From assembly GCF_040939455.1 (NCBI RefSeq), contig NC_134106.1:88419001-88483000 (forward strand): DNA of 64,000 nt. The letters are read 5' to 3'. This DNA comes from Microcebus murinus (taxonomy: Eukaryota > Chordata > Mammalia > Primates > Cheirogaleidae). Both the position numbers and the translations under genes were made by a program. Each line of letters opens with the position of its first letter. Position 1 is the stretch's first letter. The notes beneath the pieces were generated by a model. The model saw only the letters and a list, made by a program, of their open reading frames with translations. It was not told where the DNA came from and did not search any database. Below, piece after piece: positions 12,552 through 24,325 of the stretch.

Positions 12552-13133
12552 TGTAAGGCTCAACCCCCACCTGCTGACTGAATAGACCCCCTCGTGGTCA
12601 AAGTAATATTCTAAAACTAAATTGTCTGCCAAGAGGAGGGAGGTCAGACATGCCTCATCATGCCCCCCTCCCTTCTTGGGGACTTCCTTTGTAACCCATT
12701 AACAGGCCTAAGGGTATGTGAGACAGACCTGCAGGTCCTCAATTTATACAACAAATCTATGTCCCCTGACTTATCTCTGATAACAGCTCCTTATTTTAAA
12801 ACATTCCAAGCCTTTAGACAAAGCTTCATGTCTTTAACCAATTACAATCCAAAGAATCTTTAAACCCACCTATAACCTGTAAGACACACTCCCCCTTCAA
12901 GATGTCCCACCTTTTTGGGCCAAACCAATGTATGCCTCCCACATATTGATTGATGACTTTACCTGTAACCCCTGTTTCCCTGAAATGTATAAAAAACAAA
13001 CTGTAACCCAGTCACATCGAGTCCACTTGCCCAAAGCCTCTTGAGAGTGGCTCCAGGTCATGGTCCTCAAATTTGACTTAGAATAAATCTCTTTGAAATT
13101 ATTTTACAGAGTTTGGCTTTTTTTCCATTGACA
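12552..13133 (+). repeat. Solo LTR of a gammaretrovirus-like ERV (ERV1, MER4/MER57-like)
   Basis: The element begins TGTAAGGCTC and ends ATTGACA, the TG...CA pattern of an LTR. It has a TATA-like 'gtataaaaaac' at about 12987, then 'aataaa' at 13082-13087, 95 bp later, and a 'ttacagagtttggctttt' 3' end typical of ERV1 LTRs. No internal retroviral sequence flanks it, so it is a solo LTR. The family name is uncertain. Confidence 0.8.
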
Positions 13134-13374
13134 ATTGAAGAGAGAGACATAGAACCCTCTGTCTGCATTCACATGCCCAGTGCTACCAACCACAAGAGCC
13201 GGCCACAGAGAAACAGGCACTGGGACAACACGCACTCCATTTCTTTGCCAGACTTTGCCCTGTGCTGTCCAGAAAACTCAGAAGAGTATGCAGAGCACAG
13301 CTAAGCTGAAGTGGTAGCCTAAGAACAGGATTTAAAAGACAGGAGAAGCATAGCACCCATGGTCCTTACTGGGG

Positions 13375-13800
13375 ACTTGGCAGGTGTTGTCCTGTAATAT
13401 CCTTTTCCGACCTCAGGGCTTCACACTTGGTGTTCTCTCTGCTGAGAGCCTTCTTTTTGTTACTCACATTTCTGCTCCTTCTCTTTCCTCAGAACTCAGA
13501 TCACCTTGCACCACCCCAGGCACCATCACTGCCACCATGTCTGAAGGCACCTGTCCTCCGTCACCATCACATCATCCTGGGTTGCTCTCCTCAAGCTGTT
13601 GTCACCCCTAAGTGTGTGTGTGTTTGTGTGTGTGTGTGCACATGCATTGAGTGGATACTCATTTTAATCTGTCCTCAACTGCAACTTAAGCTCTAAGAGA
13701 GGAGGAGCACCTCTTTCTTGTTCATCTTTGTATACCAATGCCTGCTCTATGTTAATAACTATGCAAATATCTGTCAAATGGATGGATGGATTAATAAGTC
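13375..13800 (+). repeat. L2 LINE 3' end with an internal (GT)n run
   Basis: 'cagggcttcacacttggtgt', 'tcagaactcagatcacct' and the end part 'aagctctaagagaggagg' through 'tatgcaaatatctgtcaaat' follow the L2 3' region. A GT run at 13611-13638 interrupts it. Ends are approximate. Confidence 0.65.
13611..13638. repeat. (GT)n microsatellite
   Basis: About 13 GT units with one T interruption, inside the L2 fragment. Confidence 0.9.
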
Positions 13801-15608
13801 CTAGGAGAAATCCCTACAGAAACGGTGTGCATGACCGAAATGTTCTGCACAGAGAAGGGACCCATGAGTGATCCTGGCACTGCCCTATCAAGGATGGATT
13901 GGGGCTAAGAGTGGGCTAAAGGGGACTATTTTCATCACTGCCATTGGTTAGCATCACCTGTGCCTGGCAATAATAAAAAGAAGACCTACTTTCAATTGTT
14001 CTTATTACTGTTTTTATAATCCAGACCCCTCATTGCCTGCACTCAGGACAAACTGTTCCCAGTGCCCTGTCCTTGGTACACTACTGGATTTAAAAGTGAG
14101 TCCTCTGCTCAATGTGGACCAAGAAAATATTAAATTAAGGAAGGTGGAGGAACCTCAATTATCTATGAGCTCTCTGTCAAATATTTAAATATTCCTTCAA
14201 CAAACATTCCTTGAGTACTTACTATGAGCCAATGGTGTATGAAGTGCAAGGGACAGAAGGTGATAAATGCGTAACTCCTGGGCACTGTGCCTTGTTGAGG
14301 ACTCAGGGGCAGGAGGGACACTGAATGGTCGGGTCTTCCCCATAGGTGAGATTCAAGTGCTTGGTAGAAGCTATGGAAGTGCTGAATGCTTCTACCTTTG
14401 AGTACCAGGGGACATTAAACCCAAGAGCCAATGTATCAGGTGGGCTCTGAAAGTCACATAAGCCACTCTGGGTAGCAGAGGGAGGGAAATGTTTTGAGCA
14501 AAGCATAGAGACATGAAAAGATATGACCTGTTTCGGAATATAGGCTAGTATGTCTGGTACTCTTGTGGCTTGACATGTAGCCAAATACATAGAAGAGCAG
14601 GGAAAGAGGTCAAAAAAGTTAAAGTGGGTTAGGCATGCAACCAGATTTGACTGCTACATTGAAAATAAAATCCAAGAAAGAACAAAGAAAAATGACCTTA
14701 CATCCATGGGAAGCCAGCCATCAAGGCAGGTAAGTGGGGAGTGACATCACGAGCCCTGTACTTTTGGAAAATTGCCCTGCTGGCTGTGAATATCAGAGCC
14801 AATGTGGCTGAGCTGAACTCTGTGCAAGCATCAGCCAGTGGAGCTCCCTATACCGTGCACCTGTTTTCTGCATCAATGTTTCCATTTCTTTATTTACTGC
14901 CATTTTTCTGAACCTCAAAAACTCATTCATGTTTATTAATGACTACCTATAGTACATCACAAGTGTGACATTTAAAAACTTGAAGCTGTTTGAATTATAA
15001 GATTGCCAAGGAAACAAAAATTCCTCTACATTTGAAACTCTTTCAATCCTACCAGCCCCCACAGCTGTGGAAGAAGAGCTTAAGGGTTTTCAAACTCCAA
15101 AGCATTTTTCATGGGAAGAAGAACTAACCGTGAAGTATTTCAAATAATAGTTGTTGTTATTGTCGTTGTTTTAAGCTATGACTATGTCAAGGTCTTCAGT
15201 AGGAAAGACTCATTTTCTCTAGAGTAGTCATAATAAAATACATAACATGGTATGATTACACATATTTTAAAATGACGCATGTGCAAGCACAGAGACCAAA
15301 ACAGAGCAAAATGGAAAGCAGACTCAGTGTTGTGTGATAGAAAGAATATTGGCTTCAGTGTGAGACAGCCCTGGTCTGAACCCTAGCCTCAGCTTCCTCC
15401 CTAAGGTTCAAGGAGACAGAATACACCAAAGAATTAATTCTGTGCCCCAACAAGGTCAAATTACATTTAATTCAAAATGGTAGTGGCATTGTACCCTCCT
15501 AGCTTGATTGCAGGATCTCTATTCCTCTCATCAGAATCTTCCAATTCTTCCTTCCATCCCCAAAAGGAGTATATCATGTACTCACACTTAGTCCACTCAT
15601 GGTTATTG

Positions 15609-15847
15609 CTCTATGGCAGGCGTCCTCAAACTACGGACCGAGGGCCACTTGCGACCCAAGGAGGACATTTATCGGGCCCGCCGGGTCAGGTGTGTTTGCC
15701 ATCGCTGCCTGTCCTGCTAAGCAGCCAACTCGTTCCGCACCCACAGTCTGGATGTGTGGAATGTGCGCTTCATTCTTCAATGGCCCTCCAACAGTCTAGG
15801 GACAGTGAACTGCCTGTTTAAAAAGTTTGAGGACCCCTGCTCTATGG
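15609..15847. mobile_element. Non-autonomous hAT transposon with intact 8-bp target duplications
   Basis: The element runs 15617-15839 (223 bp). Ends are CAGGCGTCCTCAAACT and its imperfect reverse complement AGTTTGAGGACCCCTG. It is flanked on both sides by the identical octamer CTCTATGG (15609-15616 and 15840-15847), the target-site length of hAT transposases. It has no coding capacity, is rich in CG for this region, and looks much better preserved than the neighbouring repeats. Confidence 0.93.
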
Positions 15848-16189
15848 GTTGTGTTAGTCTGGTTAAGCTTTGGTTGTGTTACAATAGCAATGTCCCTAAA
15901 TCTCTCTACTGTGGTGCTGCAGCTGTACAAAGCTCTATTTTATTTACACACTAATGTGTGTTTCTAGCTCACACTAAACCTACTGAAAGTCTAGGTGACT
16001 TTGGCACAGTTGTCTCCCATGCCACTCGTGCCCACTGTACATATGTCTGGGGAGTAAGGGGTCTGGGGTGTGGACGCTCGCCCTGCCCTCGCTCAGAGCT
16101 ATTATCCACTGGAACTCAAGAAGTCTTGTTAGGTAAAGACGAGGGTATTCATGCAGCAAAGCAGGTGGTTAGACATGTAGGTGGCAGGA

Positions 16190-16780
16190 CAGGCAATAGG
16201 GGGATGTGGTCAAGGGCTGAGGGTCGGGACCAATAAAAAGAGAGAAAGCAACCACAACAGCAAGAACTTGAGGATAGGGACTTTCCCAAACAGGAGCATG
16301 CAGAGAGGTTAGGAGCTTATGACCAAAAGTAACCTTTCCCTCATTAAATAGTAAAATTCACACTCCCTAGCACCATGACAGTTCTGTAAACAGCCACACA
16401 AAGAAAATGGGAGGATACATGATTCCAGGAATCTCCACCCACTTCCCCAAAAAGACATGAATATTCCACCCACAGCTTAACATATTATTAGGGATTAGCA
16501 TAAAGGACAGATCCTAACCCTGGGATGACGCTGTTCCTTATTGGAGCAGTCCTCTCTCTACTGACTTTGAGAGTGTACTATACACTCTGTCTTTAAACTC
16601 AGGGTCATCTCCACTTATGGGTACAGACCTGTTCCTCTCTCTGGAACTTACTTTCCCTTTGCAACAAAGCTGCTTGTGTGGAAGTGCTTTGTGTCTGTCA
16701 GTACTCAGTCCCACCAGTCCTGCTTGCAATTCTTCCAAGCAAGGAGCCAAAGAACCAGGACAACACCTCTCAAAAACCAC
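16190..16780 (+). repeat. Possible LTR-like element
   Basis: The stretch ends with a layout seen in ERV LTRs: 'ctttgcaacaaagctgcttg', 'ctttgtgtctgtcagtactc' and 'caaggagccaaagaacca'. I cannot place the 5' edge or a target duplication. The family is unknown to me. Confidence 0.35.
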
Positions 16781-17351
16781 CCCTGATGGTCTCGCTTTTC
16801 TAGAACTCCACAATATCTCTCATGAAATCAGCTCCTCCAGTTAGCCTTTTTTTGTCTTCTCTCCTGTATGGAAATCTCAACAAAGTTTCACAAACCATCT
16901 CCACTTCTACCATGATTAAGATACAGTTTGTGGAACATTTTAAATCACTTTCCTTTCACCATTTCTTTGCCTGTCCCCAGCGCTAGACCAAGATGCTGCT
17001 GACTTGCTGACATAACCACTCCTACCACAGAAAGGACTGACTAGTATAGCGTGGGGAATGCAAATGTGCTTCTGTTACCCAGCCTAGCACTGAGCTCCTC
17101 TACGTAAAACGTCAGGATGAAGGAAGTGACTTCCCAAGAAAGGAGATTTGTATATGTTATAGATGACTCTAAGAACAGAGGAAAAGAAAACTGCAAAGGA
17201 ATCGTCAAGTTTCCTCACCTAAGGAGCATGACAAAATGTCTATAGCTTTTTAGAGATTATTTTCCTGGCTTTTACCTATGACAAATTCAAAACTTGAAGT
17301 TACTAATTTCAGCCAGAGCACCCTGTTACTTACTTAAAATCTTGACAAAGT

Positions 17352-17421
17352 AAAGAGAGAGAGGGAGGAAGGAAGAAGAGAAGGAGGAGGAGGAGAGAGG
17401 GAAAAAGGGAGGGAAGAAAGA
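17352..17421. repeat. 70-bp uninterrupted purine tract
   Basis: Every base from 17352 to 17421 is A or G, with GGA and GA units. It pairs conceptually with the pyrimidine tract at 17961-18063. Confidence 0.95.
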
Positions 17422-17960
17422 CAAAACTTCCCTTTTCTTTACCTAGGAGAAGTTATCACATTTTAGAACTTGCCAGGAACTTGAAGATTATCTAGTTCTG
17501 TGACCTTTTTCAGAGAAGGAACTCTGAGGCTGGCAGAAGCGAAGCTCATTGTCTAAAACCATAGAGGTAGCAAACGGATGAACTAAACTATTGTGCAGTG
17601 CTTTCCACAGCTCTGTGTTGTATTCTCCAGCTAAACAACAGCTTAGGTGAGAGGAAGACCTTGCTGGGCAATTATCTCTCCCAGGTCCCAGGCATAGAAT
17701 CCAGCCTTCCCGTGTATAAAAGCACTTCGTTTCTGTGCTAAATGAACAGTGTTTGTTTGAGCCTCTGGCCACTGGCCAGAGAAGCTGGGCTCTGGAAGCA
17801 GTTCAGGGAGACTTCAGTGAATGGGAAGGAGGCTCCCAGCTGGGAGGAGGCCCTTGCCCGGTAATGCTCCAGGGTGGTAAGCAACTTCAAGTGTGCAACA
17901 GGTGGCCAAGGATGAAGTACTAATGTGAGCAAAAAGCCAATTAAATGTCCCACCTGGTTA

Positions 17961-18063
17961 CTCTTTTCTCCTCCCCCTCCTCCCTCTCCTCCCTCTCCCC
18001 TCCCCCTCTCCCCCTCCCTTTCCTCCTCCTCTACCTCTCCTTTCTCCTCCTTCCCTTCTTTTC
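17961..18063. repeat. Pyrimidine tract of about 100 bp with one A
   Basis: 17961-18032 (72 bp) is all C/T, mostly CCT and CCCTC units. An A at 18033 is followed by C/T to 18063. It can form triplex or single-stranded structure. Confidence 0.95.
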
Positions 18064-19339
18064 ATAAACCACCAAAAGTGATTTATTTTTTTAGATATCA
18101 AAACCCTGAATATTAAAAATTTCCCAGCATACATTTTAGAGAGAGCATGTGGTGATGCCTAAAGCACAGAGAAACTCCTTGTGTAATTGGGGTCTTTGCT
18201 GATCCTTCACCATTTCTTCTTGTCTCTGATCCATAATTCTGTGCTATTCTGTACAGATAGAGCATGGAGCTGGTGGTCAAATCTGCAGATTAGAATTCTA
18301 AATCTGCCCCTATCCAGCTGAGTGTCCTTGAGGATGTTACTTGTTGTCTCTGAGTCTTACTTGTCACAGGGAGAATAGAGTTAAGACACAGACCACATAC
18401 ACACATGAAGGTGAAATTGCAGATGTGTTTCATCACTCAGATCTCCATGTGTTGAAAATCTTCAAGCTTTACCCCCTTTTCTTCTCTTGGTGACAATTTT
18501 TCTGTGCCAGATAAAAATATCATCCATTCATTCATTATTGATTGACTCTATGGGTCAGGCATTATTCTAGGTTCTGAGGATTCAGGAGTGAACAGAAAAC
18601 ACAAAGTCTCTATCTTCATGGTGGTCAAGGTTGATAATGAAGTACTACCAGAAGAAAAACTTTATGATGAGATAAATTTCACCTTTTACTTACCGTTTCA
18701 GGCCCATGACTAGTGGCTGGCACATGGCAAATGTTCAGTTAATATCCATAAAATGATTAAATGAATTACATTTGGTACATAAATAAATGGAACAAGGGAT
18801 AAAATATTAAAAAATAATACATAATCTATAAATATATAATATTCTATCCAACAATGATAGTTCTATGAAGAAAAATAAAGTACAAGAAAAAAAATAGACA
18901 GTTATCAGAAGTTACAAGGTGGTAGGGGAAACCCTTTCTAGAGAAGTAATATTTGAGTAGAGAGCTAGTTAAATTAAGGTAACAATCAAAGTGAATATTT
19001 GTTAATCACCTAATTAGGTAAGCACAATTCTTAATTCTCCATGTGTTATATTATTCAGCTGTCCTGTAGCCCAGTGAGGAGGTGTTATTCTCATTGCCAT
19101 TTTAACGTTGATGACAGGAGGCATTTGTCTACAGTCAACCTCTCTTCTGTCTATCTGGATCTTTAGATATCTCTAGGACAGCCATGTGTCTCTAGGACTG
19201 TACATTCAAACTTTATGTGGCCCTACCTAAATTCATCAAGTAAGGACACATTCCTAAGCCTTGAACCCCTCAGATCCAATTATAATATTATAATTCATGG
19301 TATGGTGTCTTCATTCAGTGTGTTTCAGAATAACCTGTA

Positions 19340-20090
19340 CTTAAAGTGTCAATGGCAGTTGGAGATGTTGTTTGGAGCCTTTAGCAGGCCCCCCATAGGT
19401 GAATTGCAGTGCAGGCCCTTAAGATTTTGGATCAAGACCCTGCCATCATCCCCAGATAGCCACCCTCCCTTTGAGAGACAGCTCTTGGCCTGCTACTAGG
19501 CCTTAGTAGAAACTGAATGCTTGACTATGGGCTGCTAAGTTACCCTGCAGCCTGAGCTTCCTATCATGAACTGGGTGTTATACAACCTACTAAGCCCTTA
19601 CATTAGACACACACAGCAACGCTGCATCACCAAATGGAAGTGGTATATATGTGATCAGGCCCAAGCAAGTCCTAAAGGCACAAGCAAGTTACACAAAGAG
19701 GAGGCTCAAATGCCCCTAATCTCCACCCCTACTATCCTGCCTTCTGTCCCCCAGCCTGCACCTACGGCTTCATGGGCAGTTTCCTATGATCCTTTGACAG
19801 AGAAAGAAAAGACTTGGGCCTGGTTTCAGATGATTCTGCACAATAAGCAGATACCACCAAATGTGGACAGCCACAGCATCGCAGCCCGTTTCTGGAACAT
19901 TCCTGAAGAATCGTGGCAAAGGGAAATCTTCCCAGTGGTAGAATTTTGGGCAATGCATCTAGCAGTGTACTTTGCCAGGGAAGAGAAATAGCCAGACTTG
20001 CATATATATCAGCTCACAAGCTGTATAATCAAAGGTTTCCTGCATGGTCAAGGACTTAGAAGGAAATGCAGTCTCCATTTATATTTCTGT
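19340..20090 (+). pseudogene. Endogenous retrovirus pol fragment (RT end and RNase H region), broken
   Basis: The nucleotide sequence and its codons resemble an ERV pol segment between the RT connection and RNase H; 'gatcctttgacagagaaag' and 'cttgggcctggtttcagatg' lie at the start of the RNase H part. An ATG-started open frame of 141 codons remains at 19566-19991, but the frame shifts at about 19827: the residues expected to form the first acidic RNase H motif read in another frame, which then meets a stop. No gag, env or LTR was recognised next to it. The ERV family is not assigned. Confidence 0.6.
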
Positions 20091-20524
20091 CTTCTCCACT
20101 GGACAGTGGACTTCTTCAGGACAAGGACTGCACCTGAGCCACTTTTCATTCACTAGGATTTTGTGGTGCAGACAGAGAGGTCCAGGCTGTGGGAAGGGAA
20201 GACGGGACAGGATGGCCTAAGAAGGAAAGAACCTGAGGAAAGACAGCTGACCTTGTTGACTCCATCCCTCAAACTGTCCCAGGGATGGGCATCAGAAAGC
20301 AGCCCTGAGCTAGGAGAACTCCAGTTAAAACCAAAAATTCCACTCTCACAACTTTTATTTTTGAAATAGCTACACTCCCTTTCAGGGGTCCCTGGGTATG
20401 GTTAAGGGTCTTCCTTGAAGGAAGTCAATTGAGTTTCCTTTTATCTTGTGTCCTGAACTCTAGGCTCCTCAAAGACCTGGAGTTCATCTTTCAAGGCACA
20501 ATGTGGCACTGCCCTAGAGGCCCA

Positions 20525-20985
20525 TGGGAGGCTGATCCATGCCCCCAAAGATGTCCCTGCCCTAATCCCTAGAACATATGAATTATGTTACCCTGCATGG
20601 CAAAGGAGTGCATATGTAATTAGGGTGATAATCTTGAAATGGGGAGATTATCCTGCATAATCTGCATGGGCCCGGTGTGATCATAAGAACCCTTAGAAGA
20701 GGCAAGCAGAGGTCAGGTTCAGAAAAAAAAAAAAAAAGTAATTTGATGTGAAACCATTAGCCAAGGAATAAGGATGTTCTCTAAAAGCTAGAAAAGACTA
20801 TGCAAAGATGTTCCCTAGTACCACTAGAAGGAACAGATCCTTGTCACTACTTTGATTTTAGCTCACCAGGACTGATTTTGGACATCCAAATTCTAGAACT
20901 ATAATGAAAATAGATCTATACTGTATAAGGCACTAAAATTCTGGTGACGTGTTACAGTGACAACAGGAAACTAAGACATGGTGCT
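20525..20985 (+). repeat. Old MLT1-type MaLR LTR
   Basis: 'tgcccccaaagatgtccctg', 'ccctaatccctagaacatat', 'gaattatgttaccctgcatg', 'catgggcccggtgtgatcat' and the 'gtgacaacaggaaactaaga' end match an old MaLR LTR. An A-run (about 20725-20740) has expanded inside. Confidence 0.8.
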
Positions 20986-21034
20986 TGGTGGACCTTCTGA
21001 GTTGACAGAGCTCACTTGAAGATGAACAACCCAT

Positions 21035-21285
21035 TTATTTTCTTTTAAAAAATTATTATGGGTACATAATAGTTGTATGTATTTATAGGGTACATGTGAT
21101 GTTTTGATATAGGGATACAGTGTGAATTAATCAAATCAGAGTAACTGGGGTATCCATCACCTCAGGCATTTCTCATTTCTTTGTGTTAGGAACGTTGCGC
21201 TGCTACTCCTTTAGTTATTTTAAAGTATACTCTGACTAAGTGCTCATTTTAGTCACTTTTTTGTGCTATCAAATGTTGAACAACC
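21035..21285 (-). mobile_element. L1 3' end (L1M type)
   Basis: Reverse complement of an L1M 3' UTR: 'attattatgggtacataat', 'tatagggtacatgtgatgtt', 'ggggtatccatcacctcagg', 'gtgttaggaacgttgcgctg' and 'ttttgtgctatcaaatgttg'. Confidence 0.8.
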
Positions 21286-21900
21286 CATTTCTATACAAGG
21301 CAGACACTCTTGTTTCTTATGGTTATGCAAATGAGCCGAAGATGACCTCTATGTATTGGTCACTAAGTTGTTTATTTCTCCACAGTAGGTGGCGATCCCT
21401 TAGCTCAAAAGCCCACCAGCTCCAAACTCAAATTTTTGCATATCTAATTATTTTAAACATAACCCAAATAATCCATTTAGAACCTGCCTGCTTTGCATAC
21501 CCTGGGAAACCTAACCGGACAGCTGTCACCCTTTGATAAAATAATGCTCTGTAATTACCAATCCAGAAGAAGCAGTTGCTGTTCTTGGGAGGCCACTGAC
21601 CCAGAGACTCGTAACCCTGCAGCTGAGCACTGCCTGAACACACGAGCCTCTCTCTGATCCCCCTCTCTCTTGGGAGTTCCCTGCTTTCACCCACTGCTGG
21701 ATGCTGGTCACCTTGCCCTAAGCCCTAAGTGTCTGGATGGTCTCATGCCGTGAGACCTCTCCTCTTATGCAACCCTCTTATAGCAGCTCAAGATCATATC
21801 TTACTTCTTGCTCAACCCACAAACCCCTTAAAACTCCTATATTTATAAGCCTTTATTAGGTAAAATGTACACTTGCCCAAAACTTCTTTTGAGCAACTGA

Positions 21901-22080
21901 ACTTAGTTTATCCATTCATTAGTTGATGGACATTTGGTTTGTTCCTGACTGTGAATAAGAGTTAGACTGGATTTTAATAAATAGATGGGTGTGGCTGAGT
22001 GTCCCTTAAACTACAACATTCTCCTTAAGTATCCTTTTCAATGTTCCCATTTCTCACCCCTCCAGAAAAAAAAAAGTTTG
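21901..22080 (+). repeat. Copy 1 of a local direct duplication
   Basis: It shares 'acttagtttatccattcatt' through 'ctcacccctccag' plus an A-run with 23378-23577. It lacks about 12 bases (the 'tctacattttgg' segment) that copy 2 has. The first 60 bases are L1-like; the remainder is not a repeat I recognise. Confidence 0.85.
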
Positions 22081-22941
22081 GAATCAAACTAAACTTTAAG
22101 TTGTCAAATTCTCTCTATATAAGGCTATGCATATTTGTATAATTAACTCTATGAATAAAGTTAACTACATAAACTCAGTCTTATTTCCAACTATAGAACT
22201 TTTTTCACTTGGTATCTAGCAGGAAGTGTTGCCATACGAAACTTAGTGGTAACTACTCAATCAATTAGCTTATGTGTGTGATGAAAATAAACAAAATAAA
22301 AAGATGGTATTTTAAGGTGTCCACTCTATTAATTTATTCTTTTGGTTATTTGAGGGCTAGCAAATGTATCATCTGCTTTTGACGATTAAGGAGGTCATCT
22401 TTTTAGTATTTATTTCAATTTGGTCAACTATGCTCAACCCATGATCAGAAATTTTTGTCAAACACAACTGAAAGGGTAATGGGTTAATTTTCACCCTGGG
22501 AATAGCTGACTGATGATGCATTCACACTGAGGTTGTAATATTAAAATTTCACAAGTGGATTTGGAACATGATTTGAGGAGGCAGTAATGTACTTCTCAGG
22601 ATGGGAGAAAATGAAAACTCTGTGTACAGTAGTTTAAATTATAAGTGTAAATGATTTATTAGGTTTGAAGCTAATTCACAAGTTATGCACATGAAAAGTG
22701 GGTGTAATTCGGCCTGCTTCACATTAAGTACCATGTTTATTTCCCATCTATAAACTGATAAATAATGCAGCAATTGGAAACTGAAATTGTCACGCAACCA
22801 TGATGCATAGATTTAGTGCTTCTGTGGAAGTTTTTATGCATATATTGCAAATGAATCAAGAACATGGTTGACTTGTTTGCAATTAAATACAAAGTTCATA
22901 TACAGCCTAAGATTAATTTTTCCCCTTTTTTGGGATCTATG

Positions 22942-22943
<2 letters not shown>

Positions 22944-22986
<43 letters not shown>
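22944..22986. repeat. (TA)n microsatellite
   Basis: About 21 uninterrupted TA units, directly at the left edge of an old L1 fragment. Confidence 0.97.
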
Positions 22987-22989
<3 letters not shown>

Positions 22990-22992
<3 letters not shown>

Positions 22993-23450
22993 GTATATAA
23001 TATTCATTTACCATTTTTATCATTTTAAAGTGTATAATTATAATTCAGAGGCACTAATTACATAAATAATGTTGTGCATCCATCACAACCATTTCCAAGT
23101 ATTTTTCATTACCAAAATAGAAACTTTGTCCCTATTAGGTAATAACTCCTCACTGTCCCTTCCTCTTAGCTCCTGGTAACGTCTACTCTACTTCCTGTCT
23201 CTATGAATGTTTGCCCATTCTAGATATTCCATATAAGTAAAATCATACATATTCATTCTTTTGTTTCTGGTTTATGTCACTTAGCGTAAAGTTCCTAAGG
23301 TTTATCCTGTGATAGTCTGTATCAAAACTTCATTACTTTTCATGCCTAAATAATATTTTATTATATGTATATATCACACTTAGTTTATCCATTCATTAGT
23401 TGATGGACACTTGGGCTGTTTCTACATTTTGGTGACTGTGAATAAGAGTT
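22990..23450 (-). mobile_element. Old L1 fragment (L1M type)
   Basis: Reverse L1 landmarks: 'ttgtgcatccatcacaacca', 'aaactttgtccctattaggt', 'ttgcccattctagatattcc' and 'tgatggacacttgggctg'. Its right edge overlaps copy 2 of the local duplication. Confidence 0.8.
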
Positions 23451-23577
23451 AGATTGGATTTTAATAAATAGATAGGCATGGCTGAGTATTCCTTGAACTA
23501 TAAAATTCTCCTTAAATGTCCTTTTTAAAGTTTGTATTCCTCACCACTCCAGGAAAAAAAAAAAAGAAAAAAAAAGT
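23378..23577 (+). repeat. Copy 2 of the local direct duplication
   Basis: Same order as 21901-22080, 1477 bp further on, including the non-L1 part 'gagttagattggattttaat' and 'aataaatagataggcatgg'. It ends in a longer, interrupted A-rich tail. Confidence 0.85.
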
Positions 23578-24325
23578 TAAATAGGACTCTCCATTTGGAG
23601 AGAGGAGAAACAAATTTTAAAGGAATAACTTCGGTAAACATGAAAAAATATATAGCTAACTGAAAATAGTAATTTTGTGTTTTTGAAAAGCAATTAACAG
23701 TCTTCTCTCAAAAGAGAGGTAAATTTCCAAGCTATTTGATAGGAGAATTTTTTTTTAATTAGCTTTTATCTGTATCTGTCTATGTATACAGAAGAAAGGA
23801 AAAGGAAGACCATTTAACATTTTGTTTTTCTTTATTTCCTTAATTAAAAAAATAAAATGATCTTCATTATTCTGATAATTATCTCAAAAATGGTTGTTGT
23901 TTTTTTGTATAGGAAAAAATAAACTTTTTTTTCTGTACTCTCTCTCAACTTCCACATCACCATTTCACTTCTGATCACCAAAAGTGTTTTCCCCCCATTC
24001 CCACCGAGAGATTTTTCAGTTCTTGACCAATATCAACTGAGAATCTTATGATTTAACTCAATCCTGAAACTATCCTGAGTTGATATCAGACCTCACTGGT
24101 TAAGGTCTCATTCCCACAAGACTACTCCCACTTCAGAAGCCAAGAACAAGTCTTAGTTTGTCATCGGCACTTCTGACTTGGCCAGGTATACATTGAAGTG
24201 TTTCCATCACCCCCTTCAGGTCAATAATTTCCTACAATGGCTCATAAAACTCAAGAAAGCCCTTTACATGCTATTACCAGTTAATTATAAAAATTACATC
24301 TTCAGAAACAGCCAAATGGAAGAGA

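Noticed and set aside
15477..15821. 114-codon open frame, plus strand
   Set aside because: It reads through the non-autonomous hAT element, which has no coding capacity.
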